Origin: Pseudomonas cuatrocienegasensis | Lineage (GTDB): Bacteria > Pseudomonadota > Gammaproteobacteria > Pseudomonadales > Pseudomonadaceae | Length of the DNA stretch: 39,530 nt | Reading direction: 5' to 3' | Assembly (NCBI RefSeq): GCF_900110925.1 | Contig: NZ_FOFP01000029.1 | Location: 1 to 39,530, forward strand | Part shown: positions 16,992 to 24,531 of the stretch, one piece after another | Layout: each line of letters begins with the position of its first letter | Position numbering within the stretch: position 1 is the stretch's first letter | The notes under the pieces: model-generated | The model's database searches: none | The model's input: only the letters and a program-made list of their open reading frames with translations | Told to the model about the DNA's origin: nothing | Translations under genes and position numbers: made by a program

Positions 16992-17956
16992 GGGACTTTC
17001 TCCTCCACTGCGGCGAACGAAAACGCCTGATCTCGGTTGTTGGCACTGCGCACCTGGTTGTGCCCGTAGGTGTCGACGCCGGACACCAGCACGGTGGCGT
17101 AGTTAGCCAGGTCGAAGGTTTCACCATGCGCGTTGTAGCTCGACAGGTCTGGATACACCCGCACATGGGTAGGGACGTAACGGCCGGAGATCGCCAGGCG
17201 CGTTTGCCGTTCGCTGGTGTTGTTGTGCGAGGCATGGGCGCAGGAGGCGGTGAAAATCACGCATTCGCCGGCTTGCAGTTCCATGTCCACTGGGTTGGCG
17301 CTTTCCGGATCCCAGGCCGGGTCGACCTTGAATTCGGAGAAGTCATAGCCGAAGAAGCCGGTGTCGGTCTTGGAGTGCTGGTAATCACCATTGCGACCGG
17401 TAGCGACGCTCTTCTTCTCGTCGTAGTAGAACTTCTTGTGCGAGCCAGGCAGGAAACGCATGCACGCAGTTTCCTTGGTGGCCGGGGTGAACGCGGTCCA
17501 CACGGTTAGGTCGATGTAGGCATTCCAATCCGTTTCTGTCGGCACGATCAGCGGGTTGCCGTCGGTATAGCTGTAGTCGCGCACCTGGTGCCACTCGGTG
17601 CCGCGGCCACCTGGGAACTTGGCGAACCATTCCGAACGCCAACACAGCAGGTCGCTACCCAGAATGCCGCGCAGATACTTGAGGATGGTCGGGTGCATTA
17701 TGTGCCGCGACAATTCGGGAATATCGAAGTGGCGGTCGTAGTTCATGTTGTTGTCGTACAGGATGTGCGAGCGGTCGTGGTTGGCCACGCGCAAGGCCCG
17801 CAGGATCTCCGCCGCTTCTTCGGGCTCGTAAAGCTTGATCGGGCCGATGAAGCCGTTGCGCTCGAACGATTCGATGTCTGCCTGAATATCATCAGTGATC
17901 ACCGCACCAGCCGGCAGGCCGGTGGTAGCGGATATTTTTTGGTCCATCTGTGTCAT
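16985..17956 (-). CDS. SyrB2-type Fe(II)/2-oxoglutarate halogenase-like enzyme
   Basis: A 323-residue protein that follows SyrB2/CytC3 closely: EWHQVRDYSY, LTVWTAFTPAT, RFLPGSHKKFYYDE, GFFGYDFSEFKVD, CAHASHNN and SGRYVPTHVRVYPD. The iron ligands are His123 and His241; Arg253 and Arg259 match conserved arginines near 2-oxoglutarate and the halide site. At 125, where hydroxylases have Asp or Glu and SyrB2 has Ala (HQA), this protein has Val (codon GTG at 17584-17582). Loss of the carboxylate leaves room for chloride, so halogenase activity on a carrier-bound amino acid is predicted. Val instead of Ala or Gly is unusual to me and might reduce or alter activity. ATG 17956 has AAGGAG. Confidence 0.85.
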   Translation of the reverse strand: MTQMDQKISATTGLPAGAVITDDIQADIESFERNGFIGPIKLYEPEEAAEILRALRVANHDRSHILYDNNMNYDRHFDIPELSRHIMHPTILKYLRGILGSDLLCWRSEWFAKFPGGRGTEWHQVRDYSYTDGNPLIVPTETDWNAYIDLTVWTAFTPATKETACMRFLPGSHKKFYYDEKKSVATGRNGDYQHSKTDTGFFGYDFSEFKVDPAWDPESANPVDMELQAGECVIFTASCAHASHNNTSERQTRLAISGRYVPTHVRVYPDLSSYNAHGETFDLANYATVLVSGVDTYGHNQVRSANNRDQAFSFAAVEEKVPC

Positions 17957-17987
17957 GTGAAACTCCTTATTGGTAGTGACGGGTTGT

Positions 17988-19538
17988 TCAGCCCATATTC
18001 AACAGAGCTTGGCGGTCGATCTTGCCGTTCTGCGTCAGGGGGAACTGTTTGCAGGCCACGTATCGCCGTGGGTGCATGTGGTTGGGCAACAGTGCCGAGA
18101 GCTGGCGACCGATATCGTGTAGGGTTGGCAGTTCGTCGGAGGTGGTCACGAAAGCGGTGAGTTCGGCTTCCTGACCTGGCAGGGCCTGGGTGTTGAGCAC
18201 GATCGCGTCCTCAACGGCGTCTAGCGCGTTGCGTACGCCGTTCTCGATTTCGGACAGGTTCACCAACATGCCGCGGATCTTGATTTGGTTATCGCGCCGC
18301 CCCACGCAAATGAAACTGCCGTCGGCTTTGCGGCGAGCGTAGTCACCAGTGAAGTAAGCGGCACGAGTCACGCCGTCGACGGTCATGGGTCTAAAGCGTT
18401 CGGCCTGCAGCGTGAGGTTGTTCAGGTACCCCTGGCCCACTCCCATGCCGGAGATCACGATCTGACCGGTTTCGCCGACTGTCACAGGGCAGTCATGCTC
18501 ATCAAGCACATCGACGCGGCAATTACCCACCGGCTCGCCCATTGGGATGCCGTCAGTGAGGTAGGTGGCGTAATCGACCATGCGGTGGCAGGTGGCTACG
18601 TCGGTACATTCCGCCACACCGTATTGGTGAATCAGGTTGCACGCCGCACCCTTGCCTTTGGCCCATTCCACTACCCGAGCGGTCGAGAGGGCTTCACCAC
18701 CAATGAACAAGTGCCGCAGGCTTGCCAATTGCTCACCGGCCTGCCCCGCCTGAAGAATCAGGTACAACGAACTGGGGGCCAGATGGATGCTGGCGACCCG
18801 GTGCTGTTCGATCAAACCCGCGATTTCGTAGCCATCGAACATGCGGCTGCTCGTCAGCGAGATCGCCGCCCCGCTGTACAGCGGCGTGACCAGGCTACGT
18901 TGAGAGATATCGAAACCGTAAGCAGATACCAGGATTCCGTTAGAGTCCTGCCCCAGGCCGTATTCGCGTACGTGCCAATCAATCAGGTTCGCCCAGCTGC
19001 GGTGAGTGATAGCCACCGCTTTCGGCACTCCGGTGGTCCCGGAGGTGAATACGGTGTAGCAAAGTGTGTTTTCCTGCACTGGCCAATGGCTCGGCTGGGC
19101 CACCGGCAGCCCCTCCAACAGCATGCGTACTTGCTCGATGTCGGCCACAGGCACAGCTTGTCCACCGAGGTTGGCAATGAACGGCGCCGAGGTGAAGATC
19201 AACTTGAGGTCGGCAAGTTGCCCAATCATCTGTGCCAACCGGGCAGAGGGGTTGGCGACGTCCAACGGCACGTATGCGGCCCCGCTTTTAAGGATGCCGA
19301 GCATGCACAACAGCGTGGCGGGCGAGGGTTGGAAATACACCCCCACCAGGCTCCCAGTGCCGATGCCCTGCTCGCGCAGGTAACCGGCCAGGGCTGACGA
19401 CTGCCGATCTAATTCGGCGTAAGTCAAAGTTTCCGATGCACTGCGAACGGCAACTGCATTGGGGGTCAAGGCCGCCCAGTGAGCGACTTTTTCATGAATC
19501 ATGGGCGAGCGAAGGCCCTGCTTATCAATGGCAGCCAT
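17988..19538 (-). CDS. Stand-alone NRPS adenylation enzyme (amino acid activating)
   Basis: A 516-residue A domain without condensation or carrier domains. Core motifs: A3 FTSGTTGVPKAV (about 164-174), A4 YGFDIS (207-212), A5 QYGVAE (305-310), A7 YFTGDYARRK, A8 GRRDNQIKIRGMLVNLSEIE, and A10 NGKIDR with Lys506. Asp210 of A4 means an alpha-amino acid substrate. By hand alignment to GrsA the pocket reads D-I-R-H-F-G-Q-D-V-K, which is not the threonine code of SyrB1 and is rather polar. It should load the protein at 16761-16991. ATG 19538 has only a weak ribosome binding site (CAGGT). It parallels CytC1 in the cytotrienin-type gamma-halogenation system. Confidence 0.9.
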   Translation of the reverse strand: MAAIDKQGLRSPMIHEKVAHWAALTPNAVAVRSASETLTYAELDRQSSALAGYLREQGIGTGSLVGVYFQPSPATLLCMLGILKSGAAYVPLDVANPSARLAQMIGQLADLKLIFTSAPFIANLGGQAVPVADIEQVRMLLEGLPVAQPSHWPVQENTLCYTVFTSGTTGVPKAVAITHRSWANLIDWHVREYGLGQDSNGILVSAYGFDISQRSLVTPLYSGAAISLTSSRMFDGYEIAGLIEQHRVASIHLAPSSLYLILQAGQAGEQLASLRHLFIGGEALSTARVVEWAKGKGAACNLIHQYGVAECTDVATCHRMVDYATYLTDGIPMGEPVGNCRVDVLDEHDCPVTVGETGQIVISGMGVGQGYLNNLTLQAERFRPMTVDGVTRAAYFTGDYARRKADGSFICVGRRDNQIKIRGMLVNLSEIENGVRNALDAVEDAIVLNTQALPGQEAELTAFVTTSDELPTLHDIGRQLSALLPNHMHPRRYVACKQFPLTQNGKIDRQALLNMG

Positions 19539-19561
19539 CGATTCGATACCTGAAGCTGGGT

Positions 19562-20557
19562 TTAGTGTGTGGTAGACAGCCTGGCGGCGGTCTCCAAGAT
19601 GATGTCTTCCTGCCCCGCCACCAGTTGGCGTTGGCCTAGCAAGCGGTAAAGCTGGAACTCATCAACCTTGAACTGTTCGGCCGCACGTTTGATGTGCGGC
19701 GCGAATCCAGAAAACAGCCCATTGATACCGCTGGCAATGTTGGCGGTGCCGATGTGCGGGGTCAGGCAATCTAGGTACTGCTGCGACGCATGCGCCAGCC
19801 CGGCCACAGCATCGAAGGTGCAGCGGGTGCGATAGCCCGAACGATTGAGCACGGCGATCAAGGTCTCCAACTGGGTGTTTCCCGCTCCGGCGCCAAAGCC
19901 CATGATGCAGGCGTCAAGCAATTCAGCGCCCTCTTCCACCGCAGCCATCGAGTTGGCCACCGCCAAACCAAGGTTATTGTGGGCATGGAAACCCAGCTTG
20001 ATGTCAGTCAGCTCCTGGATTGCCTGCACGCGCCAGCGTACGTCGTCGGGGGCTAGGTAACCGGCGCTATCCATCAGTATTAAGGCATCGGCACCATAGC
20101 TGGCCATGAGCGCAGCCTGTTGCGCCAACTCTGCGGGCTCGGCCATATGGCTCATCATCAGTACGCCATACACGCTCTTACCCTGATTGCGCACCGACTC
20201 GATGTAAGGCGCTGTAACGTTGGCCTCGGTGCAATGCGAGGCGATGCGGAACACATCTACCCCGACCTCAATGGCGGTCGAAAGGTCGGTGGAGGTACCC
20301 AGCCCGGGAATGAAATGAATCCCAAGGCGGCCATTCTTGATCACCGACCGGGCTGTTTCGAGCATGTCGCGGTCAGCCAGGCAGCTAGTTCCTAGCAGCG
20401 CTGAAGATCCACCCAGCCCATTACCATGGCCAACTTCAATGATATCGACGCCGGCGGCATCGGCCTGCTTGGCATACTGGCGAATCTGTGACTCGCTCAG
20501 TTGATGTCGCACGGCGTGGTTGCCGTCGCGCAGGGTGCAGTCAGTGATGGTAATCAT
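19562..20557 (-). CDS. 4-hydroxy-2-oxovalerate aldolase (BphI/MhpE family)
   Basis: A 331-residue DRE-TIM metallolyase fold enzyme. It starts MITITDCTLRDGNHAVRHQL, with Asp11 as a metal ligand and the catalytic His-Arg region, has VGHGNGLGGSS, and has GFHAHNNLGLAVANS with the HxH metal ligands. The family splits (S)-4-hydroxy-2-oxopentanoate to pyruvate and acetaldehyde, channelling acetaldehyde to its partner dehydrogenase; the reaction is reversible. ATG 20557 overlaps the dehydrogenase stop (ATGA). No aromatic-degradation genes are near, so the synthetic direction, condensing acetaldehyde with pyruvate, is likely. It is 23 bases from the adenylation gene. Confidence 0.92.
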   Translation of the reverse strand: MITITDCTLRDGNHAVRHQLSESQIRQYAKQADAAGVDIIEVGHGNGLGGSSALLGTSCLADRDMLETARSVIKNGRLGIHFIPGLGTSTDLSTAIEVGVDVFRIASHCTEANVTAPYIESVRNQGKSVYGVLMMSHMAEPAELAQQAALMASYGADALILMDSAGYLAPDDVRWRVQAIQELTDIKLGFHAHNNLGLAVANSMAAVEEGAELLDACIMGFGAGAGNTQLETLIAVLNRSGYRTRCTFDAVAGLAHASQQYLDCLTPHIGTANIASGINGLFSGFAPHIKRAAEQFKVDEFQLYRLLGQRQLVAGQEDIILETAARLSTTH

Positions 20558-21444
20558 GCGGCGGTCCGCTCCCAGCTTACAGCGTTGAATTCGGCGACCG
20601 CGATGGCAGCGCAATTGATGATGTCGAGGTTGCCAGCATAGGCAGGCAAGTAGTCGCCACTGCCGCGCACAGTCACACTCACGGTGAGGTAGCCTTTGCT
20701 TTCCACCGGCTCCAGCACCACTTCGTAGCCCGGCACGTAGCGTTGAACACGGACAACCATCTCCCGCACGCTTGCTTTCACCTTCTCCAGGCTGTGGTAA
20801 CGCCCCTTTGCGAATACAGTGGTTTGCATGTTGATGCCGGGCTTGGCCGGGTTGATGTTCAGCACCGCTTTGCTTTTCCCAGTACCACTGAACTGCCGCA
20901 GCGCCTGCTCGGTAGTGAGAATGTACTGATTGATGTTCTCGCGCGTCGCCATGCCCGCGCTGTCAGAGGCGATTGTCGAGGCGACTTCGATGTACTCCAG
21001 CGTGTCGAAAGCCTGGGCGATGGCATAGGCCAGCGGAATGCTCGCTTGGCCACCGCAGGTCACTAGGTTCACGTTGCGCTCGGCGACTATGCTGTCGAGG
21101 TTGATTGAGGGTACGCAGATCGCGCCAATCTTCGCGGGTGTCATGTCGATGGCCATAAGGTTGGCCTTACGAAAGAACTGGTCGTTGATACGGTGCGACT
21201 GCGCGGAGGTGGCATCGAACACGATGTCGATGCCGCTTGCGTGGTGCGCCAGAAAGTCGATGCCTTCGGCCGAGGTGGCGATGCCCAGATCACGCGCACG
21301 GGATAAGCCTTCACTGGCCTGGCTGCGTCCCACGACCATTTTCAGGTCCAGGTGGGGAGAACGCATGGCTTTGTACATTAGGTCTATGCCGATGCTTCCC
21401 GAGCCAATGATCGCAGCCCGCTTGCGAGAAATTACAGCTTCCAT
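20554..21444 (-). CDS. Acylating acetaldehyde dehydrogenase (BphJ/MhpF family)
   Basis: A 296-residue enzyme with the NAD-binding GSGSIGIDLM (residues 14-23), the catalytic cysteine in VTCGGQASIPLAYAI (Cys130) and the C-terminal GSGDYLPAYAGNLDIIN typical of the family. It interconverts acetaldehyde plus CoA with acetyl-CoA using NAD(H), as a complex with the aldolase encoded next. In the synthetic direction it would reduce acetyl-CoA and hand acetaldehyde to the aldolase. It is the first gene of the cluster 1 operon; ATG 21444 has GGAAGGAA upstream. Finding this pair at the head of an adenylation/halogenase operon is unusual. Confidence 0.92.
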   Translation of the reverse strand: MEAVISRKRAAIIGSGSIGIDLMYKAMRSPHLDLKMVVGRSQASEGLSRARDLGIATSAEGIDFLAHHASGIDIVFDATSAQSHRINDQFFRKANLMAIDMTPAKIGAICVPSINLDSIVAERNVNLVTCGGQASIPLAYAIAQAFDTLEYIEVASTIASDSAGMATRENINQYILTTEQALRQFSGTGKSKAVLNINPAKPGINMQTTVFAKGRYHSLEKVKASVREMVVRVQRYVPGYEVVLEPVESKGYLTVSVTVRGSGDYLPAYAGNLDIINCAAIAVAEFNAVSWERTAA

Positions 21445-22057
21445 ATTGTTAATTCCTTCCTGAGATTGAGTACCATCTGCTCGCCGAGAAGGCTGTTTCG
21501 ACGATCCGTTGCTTCATGCAAAAACCATAAGCGTTCACCCTTGAACATTGCTTGTACGTTCTTGGGAAAAGCGAAAAATTCTGAGAAACCGGTTGGCTTT
21601 TTATACTGGCGCGGGTAGGCCGGAGGAAGATTGGATGCGGGGTAGCTCCAGGTTGATCAGCCTGCCTCGGTAGTTCACCTAAGGTCAGCCGTACTCCGGG
21701 CATTCATCGATTTGCTGAGAGAAATTCAGTCGCCATCTCTTGAAAGCCCGTAACAGGGTCTCCGCTGAATCCACGACGCAGTCCTTCTCTTGATACATAT
21801 AATCAATGGCTCTCGAACGATGACTAACCGAATAGGCTTACCTTATCGCTAGGGATCTTGACCTGTTCTAGGACAAAAACGCAGGGGTTCTTGCCCCCTC
21901 AAAATCAAGAAAAACAGACGGTATCCACCCGGCCGCTGCGCTGGGTGGAGCCTCCGCGATTTTTCCTGATTTTTTCACGACGGCCTTAGTCGCCCTAGTC
22001 GGCAGGGGTTCATGCGCATTGCAAGCGCAGAACCTTTGAGATGAAGGAGCGAACACC
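21445..22057. other. Intergenic region with the presumed cluster 1 promoter and the ardA leader
   Basis: Cluster 1 (leftward) and ardA (rightward) diverge from here, so both promoters should lie within these 613 bases. On the minus strand an AT-rich TATAAAAAG occurs near 21600. A short hairpin AGGGG-ttcttg-CCCCCT lies at about 21883-21898, followed by an A-rich and later T-rich stretch. ATGAAGGAG at 22040-22048 supplies the ardA ribosome binding site. I cannot assign exact promoter elements. Confidence 0.45.
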
Positions 22058-22570
22058 ATGAGCGAAGACATCCGTATTTATGTGGCTGACCTTGCGGCTT
22101 ACAACGCAGGGCACTTGCACGGGACCTGGGTGGATGCCACTCAGGAGCTAGAGGCTATTCAGGCGCAGGTCGACGCCATGCTGGCGGCATCGCCAGTCCA
22201 AGGCTCTGAGGAATATGCCATTCACGACTACGAGGGTTTTGACGGCTATCCCCTGGGCGAATACGAAGGTTTGCAAACAGCACACGAGATCGCCTGCTTT
22301 ATCGAGGACTACCCTGACTTTGGCGGTACCTTACTCGCCCACTGCAACGATCTGGAGCAGGCGCGCAAAGCGGCCGAGGAAGATTACTGCGGCTGCTACT
22401 CATCGTTAGCCGACTACGCCCAGGAGTTGACCTAGGAAACCAGCAGCATTCCGCCGCACCTGGCGATGTACATCGACTACCGCGCCATGGCCCGCGACAT
22501 GGAATACGGCGGCGACGTGTTCACTCTGGAGACTGGCTTCGAGCAGGTGCACGTGTTCTGGAATCGCTAA
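22058..22570 (+). pseudogene. ardA: ArdA antirestriction protein gene with an in-frame amber codon
   Basis: The start MSEDIRIYVADLAAYNAGHL and the segments EEYAIHDYEGFDGYPLGEYE and DYAQELT are those of ArdA, a DNA mimic of about 170 residues that inhibits type I restriction enzymes when mobile DNA enters a cell. TAG at 22433-22435 stops the frame after 125 residues. In the same frame the family C-terminus continues (YIDYRAMARDMEYGGDVFTL, then VHVFWNR) to TAA at 22570. The missing part includes the C-terminal domain used for dimerisation and mimicry, so the short product is probably inactive unless the amber codon is read through. Confidence 0.88.
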
Positions 22571-22581
22571 ACCAGCGCGAG

Positions 22582-22611
22582 GCACCGGGGCGACCCGGTG
22601 CTTTGTTTTTT
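22582..22611 (+). terminator. Rho-independent terminator after ardA
   Basis: GCACCGGG-gcga-CCCGGTGC is a perfect 8-bp stem with a 4-base loop, followed by TTTGTTTTTTG. It starts 12 bases after the original ardA stop. Confidence 0.9.
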
Positions 22612-22720
22612 GCGCCCCTGCCCTGCCGGCCACCCGCGCGCCCCACCCGGCAGGCTAATGCACAGGGGCGAACGCGCGGTGTTCCGCACGGAGCAACCAC
22701 GTTGTGCTGCCCGTTGATTG

Positions 22721-22735
22721 AGACCGTTACGGTCT
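22721..22735. promoter_or_regulatory. Perfect inverted repeat in the repA upstream region
   Basis: AGACCGTTACGGTCT is a 7+7 palindrome around one central base. It lies at the left edge of the repeat region upstream of the HTH and repA genes and may be an operator. A T-rich stretch after it also allows a weak terminator. Confidence 0.45.
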
Positions 22736-22769
22736 TACGTTTTTGCCCAAATCCGGCGATCCGTATCCA

Positions 22770-22880
22770 CGAATTTACGGATTTGTGGGGAAGCGGATTT
22801 ACGCGTTTACGGATTTACGGAAATCCGCCGATGCGATTTTCCGGTTCTACAGAAAGCCGTAAACCCGTAAATCCTTAGGG
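22770..22880. repeat. Cluster of short TTTACGG-type repeats, possible iterons or regulator sites
   Basis: The motif TTTACGG or close variants occurs at 22774, 22798, 22806 and 22814, and in the opposite orientation near 22857-22875 (CCGTAAACCCGTAAATCC). The arms GGATTTACG and GGAAATCCG make further inverted matches. Such dense short repeats ahead of a HTH gene and repA suggest a replication-control or initiator-binding region. The rest of 22612-23076 holds no gene. Confidence 0.5.
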
Positions 22881-23076
22881 CTTCGCCAATGGGGATTTAT
22901 GCACTGAGGTGCCTAGGCCAGTGACGCGCTCAGATGGTCGCACCCGGTCAGCGTCCAGACCTTCCCCGTATCAATCCTCGCCTCTCCTACCTGCGCATTC
23001 GCCCAGACCCAACCTGGCATGATCGAGCGCGACGACTGCCGCACGGTGCACCTCCCACGTCAACGGAGGACCCACC

Positions 23077-23448
23077 ATGTCGCACTCAATCGATCTTTCC
23101 CGCCACCCGCGTCGCATCGATCTCGATGCCCCGCTACACCGCAAGGCCGGGCCGACAGCGCATGCCATGCGGCCTGTGGAGCGCGCTGAAGAGCCGCAGA
23201 CGCCACAGACCTGCCCAGCCCCTCGCTACCTCACCAACAACGAGGCTGCGGCCTTCCTGCGGCTGTCACCGCGCACGCTGGAGAAGCAGCGGGTGATCGG
23301 TGGCGGGCCGCGTTTTCACAAATTCGGCCGGAGGGTGATGTACGCGCTTACCGATCTCGAAGCCTGGGCCAGTGAGCGCAGTTTCGAGACCACGTTCGAT
23401 CCCGAATACATCGACCGCCATCCGGGAGCACAGCGTGATGATCAGTGA
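23077..23448 (+). CDS. Helix-turn-helix (excisionase/MerR-like) DNA-binding protein
   Basis: A 123-residue protein with a disordered N-terminal half and a HTH_17-type fold: YLTNNEAAAFLRLSPRTLEK, then FHKFGRRVMYALTDLEAWASER. The ATG at 23077 has GGAGG upstream. Proteins of this kind stand directly before repA in Tn4371-like ICEs and related plasmids, and its stop overlaps the repA start (GTGA), so the two are coupled. It may regulate repA or act as a recombination directionality factor; the repeats upstream could be its targets. Confidence 0.8.
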   Translation: MSHSIDLSRHPRRIDLDAPLHRKAGPTAHAMRPVERAEEPQTPQTCPAPRYLTNNEAAAFLRLSPRTLEKQRVIGGGPRFHKFGRRVMYALTDLEAWASERSFETTFDPEYIDRHPGAQRDDQ

Positions 23449-24287
23449 AACCTTCGCTTATGAATCGTCGGACTCACGATTTGCCTACACAGAACGAACA
23501 ACTGGATCTGTTCCGCGCCCTACCCGGCGACATGGCGCCACGCGATGCCCAAGACCTAATGGCGCATCCGTTCTTCTCGCTGGCCAAGTCACGTCGCACC
23601 GTGCCGATCGACTTTCGCTCGGGCGAGGTGACCGTGCGTGTGGAGGGCACTTTGGAGCATGGCATCGCCACGATTTGGGATGCCGACATCCTGATCTGGG
23701 CGGCCAGCCAGATCGTCGAGGCGCGCGATGCGGGCATCCCCACTTCGCGACTGATGTGTGCGACGCCCTATCAGATATTGCGCTTCATTGGCCGTGGCAC
23801 CTCGTTGCGCGACTACCAGCGCTTGAAAGCAGCGCTGGACCGGCTGCAATCGACCAGCGTAGCCACCTCCATCCGCGAGACCACGGGCCGGCGCTTGCAC
23901 CGTTTCTCCTGGATCAACGAGTGGAAGGAGCTGGCCGCGGCGGATGGCCGGCCGCTGGGCATCGAGCTGATCCTGCCGGACTGGTTTTACAGCGGCGTGC
24001 TGGATCAGGCCTTGGTGCTGACCATCGACCCGGCCTACTTCCGCCTCACCGGCGGCATCGAGCGCTGGCTGTACCGCCTGGTGCGCAAGCACGGCGGCAA
24101 GCAGGAGGACGGCTGGCAATTCGACTTTCGTCATCTGTACCGCAAATCCGGCAGCTCGGCGCGCTATTCGGACTTTGCCCTGGACTTGCGTGCGCTGGTC
24201 GCCCGACAGTCGCTACCAGGATATCGCCTGGAGGTCGTTCATCTGCCCCCATCGACCGAACTGCTCGCCTTCCGGCCCGTGCCGTAG
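23445..24287 (+). CDS. repA: Replication initiator protein RepA
   Basis: A 280-residue initiator. Family features are HPFFSLAKSRRTVPIDFRSG, WDADILIWAASQIVEARDAG, the winged-helix part TPYQILRFIGRGTSLRDYQR, and GGIERWLYRLVRKHGG. A GTG at 23445 overlaps the previous stop; an ATG at 23460 is an alternative start. RepA proteins of this type bind iterons and open the origin; three iterons lie immediately downstream. In ICEs such a replicon keeps the excised circle during transfer. Together with parA it gives plasmid-like maintenance. Confidence 0.9.
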   Translation: MKPSLMNRRTHDLPTQNEQLDLFRALPGDMAPRDAQDLMAHPFFSLAKSRRTVPIDFRSGEVTVRVEGTLEHGIATIWDADILIWAASQIVEARDAGIPTSRLMCATPYQILRFIGRGTSLRDYQRLKAALDRLQSTSVATSIRETTGRRLHRFSWINEWKELAAADGRPLGIELILPDWFYSGVLDQALVLTIDPAYFRLTGGIERWLYRLVRKHGGKQEDGWQFDFRHLYRKSGSSARYSDFALDLRALVARQSLPGYRLEVVHLPPSTELLAFRPVP

Positions 24288-24327
24288 ACGGCACGGGGAT
24301 AACTTGCGGAAAAGCTGTGAATGCAGT

Positions 24328-24390
24328 CGTGCTATCAGGCGCAACCGGTGACGTGCTATCAGGCGCATCACCCTCGTGCTATCAGGCGCA
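24328..24390 (+). repeat. Three iterons (putative oriV) downstream of repA
   Basis: CGTGCTATCAGGCGCA occurs exactly three times, at 24328-24343, 24352-24367 and 24375-24390. The start-to-start spacing of 24 and 23 bases, about two helical turns, puts bound initiators on one face of the DNA. An AT-rich run (near 24430-24465) follows and could be the unwinding element. This is the expected layout of an iteron origin bound by RepA. Confidence 0.85.
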
Positions 24391-24531
24391 CAAAATCTGC
24401 TGCAGGCCACGGTTGGCGTGTCTTTCAGCCGCCCTTAACTTAACTAACTTAAAAGCTCTAACTTGTTATTGGGCAGACGCGCGTTTGTGGACAGGTGCTG
24501 ATTGGGGCGGTTTGGCCGGAGGGGGCCGCCC

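Noticed and set aside
18285..19397. A 370-codon plus-strand frame
   Set aside because: Antisense to the adenylation gene, whose motifs are complete.
21449..21703. An 84-codon frame ending just before the acetaldehyde dehydrogenase, or a 22-residue leader within it
   Set aside because: No leucine or other run of control codons, no attenuator hairpin and no strong ribosome binding site; it is most likely 5' untranslated DNA.
6200..22435. In-frame amber codons in imuB and ardA as a sign of stop-codon recoding
   Set aside because: imuB also has a frameshift, several intact genes here use TAG as their true stop (for example the cupin and AsnB-like genes), and no suppressor tRNA is in the window.
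24328..24390. Three repeats as a CRISPR array
   Set aside because: The repeats are 16 bases with spacers of 7-8 bases beside repA, and no cas genes are present; they are iterons.
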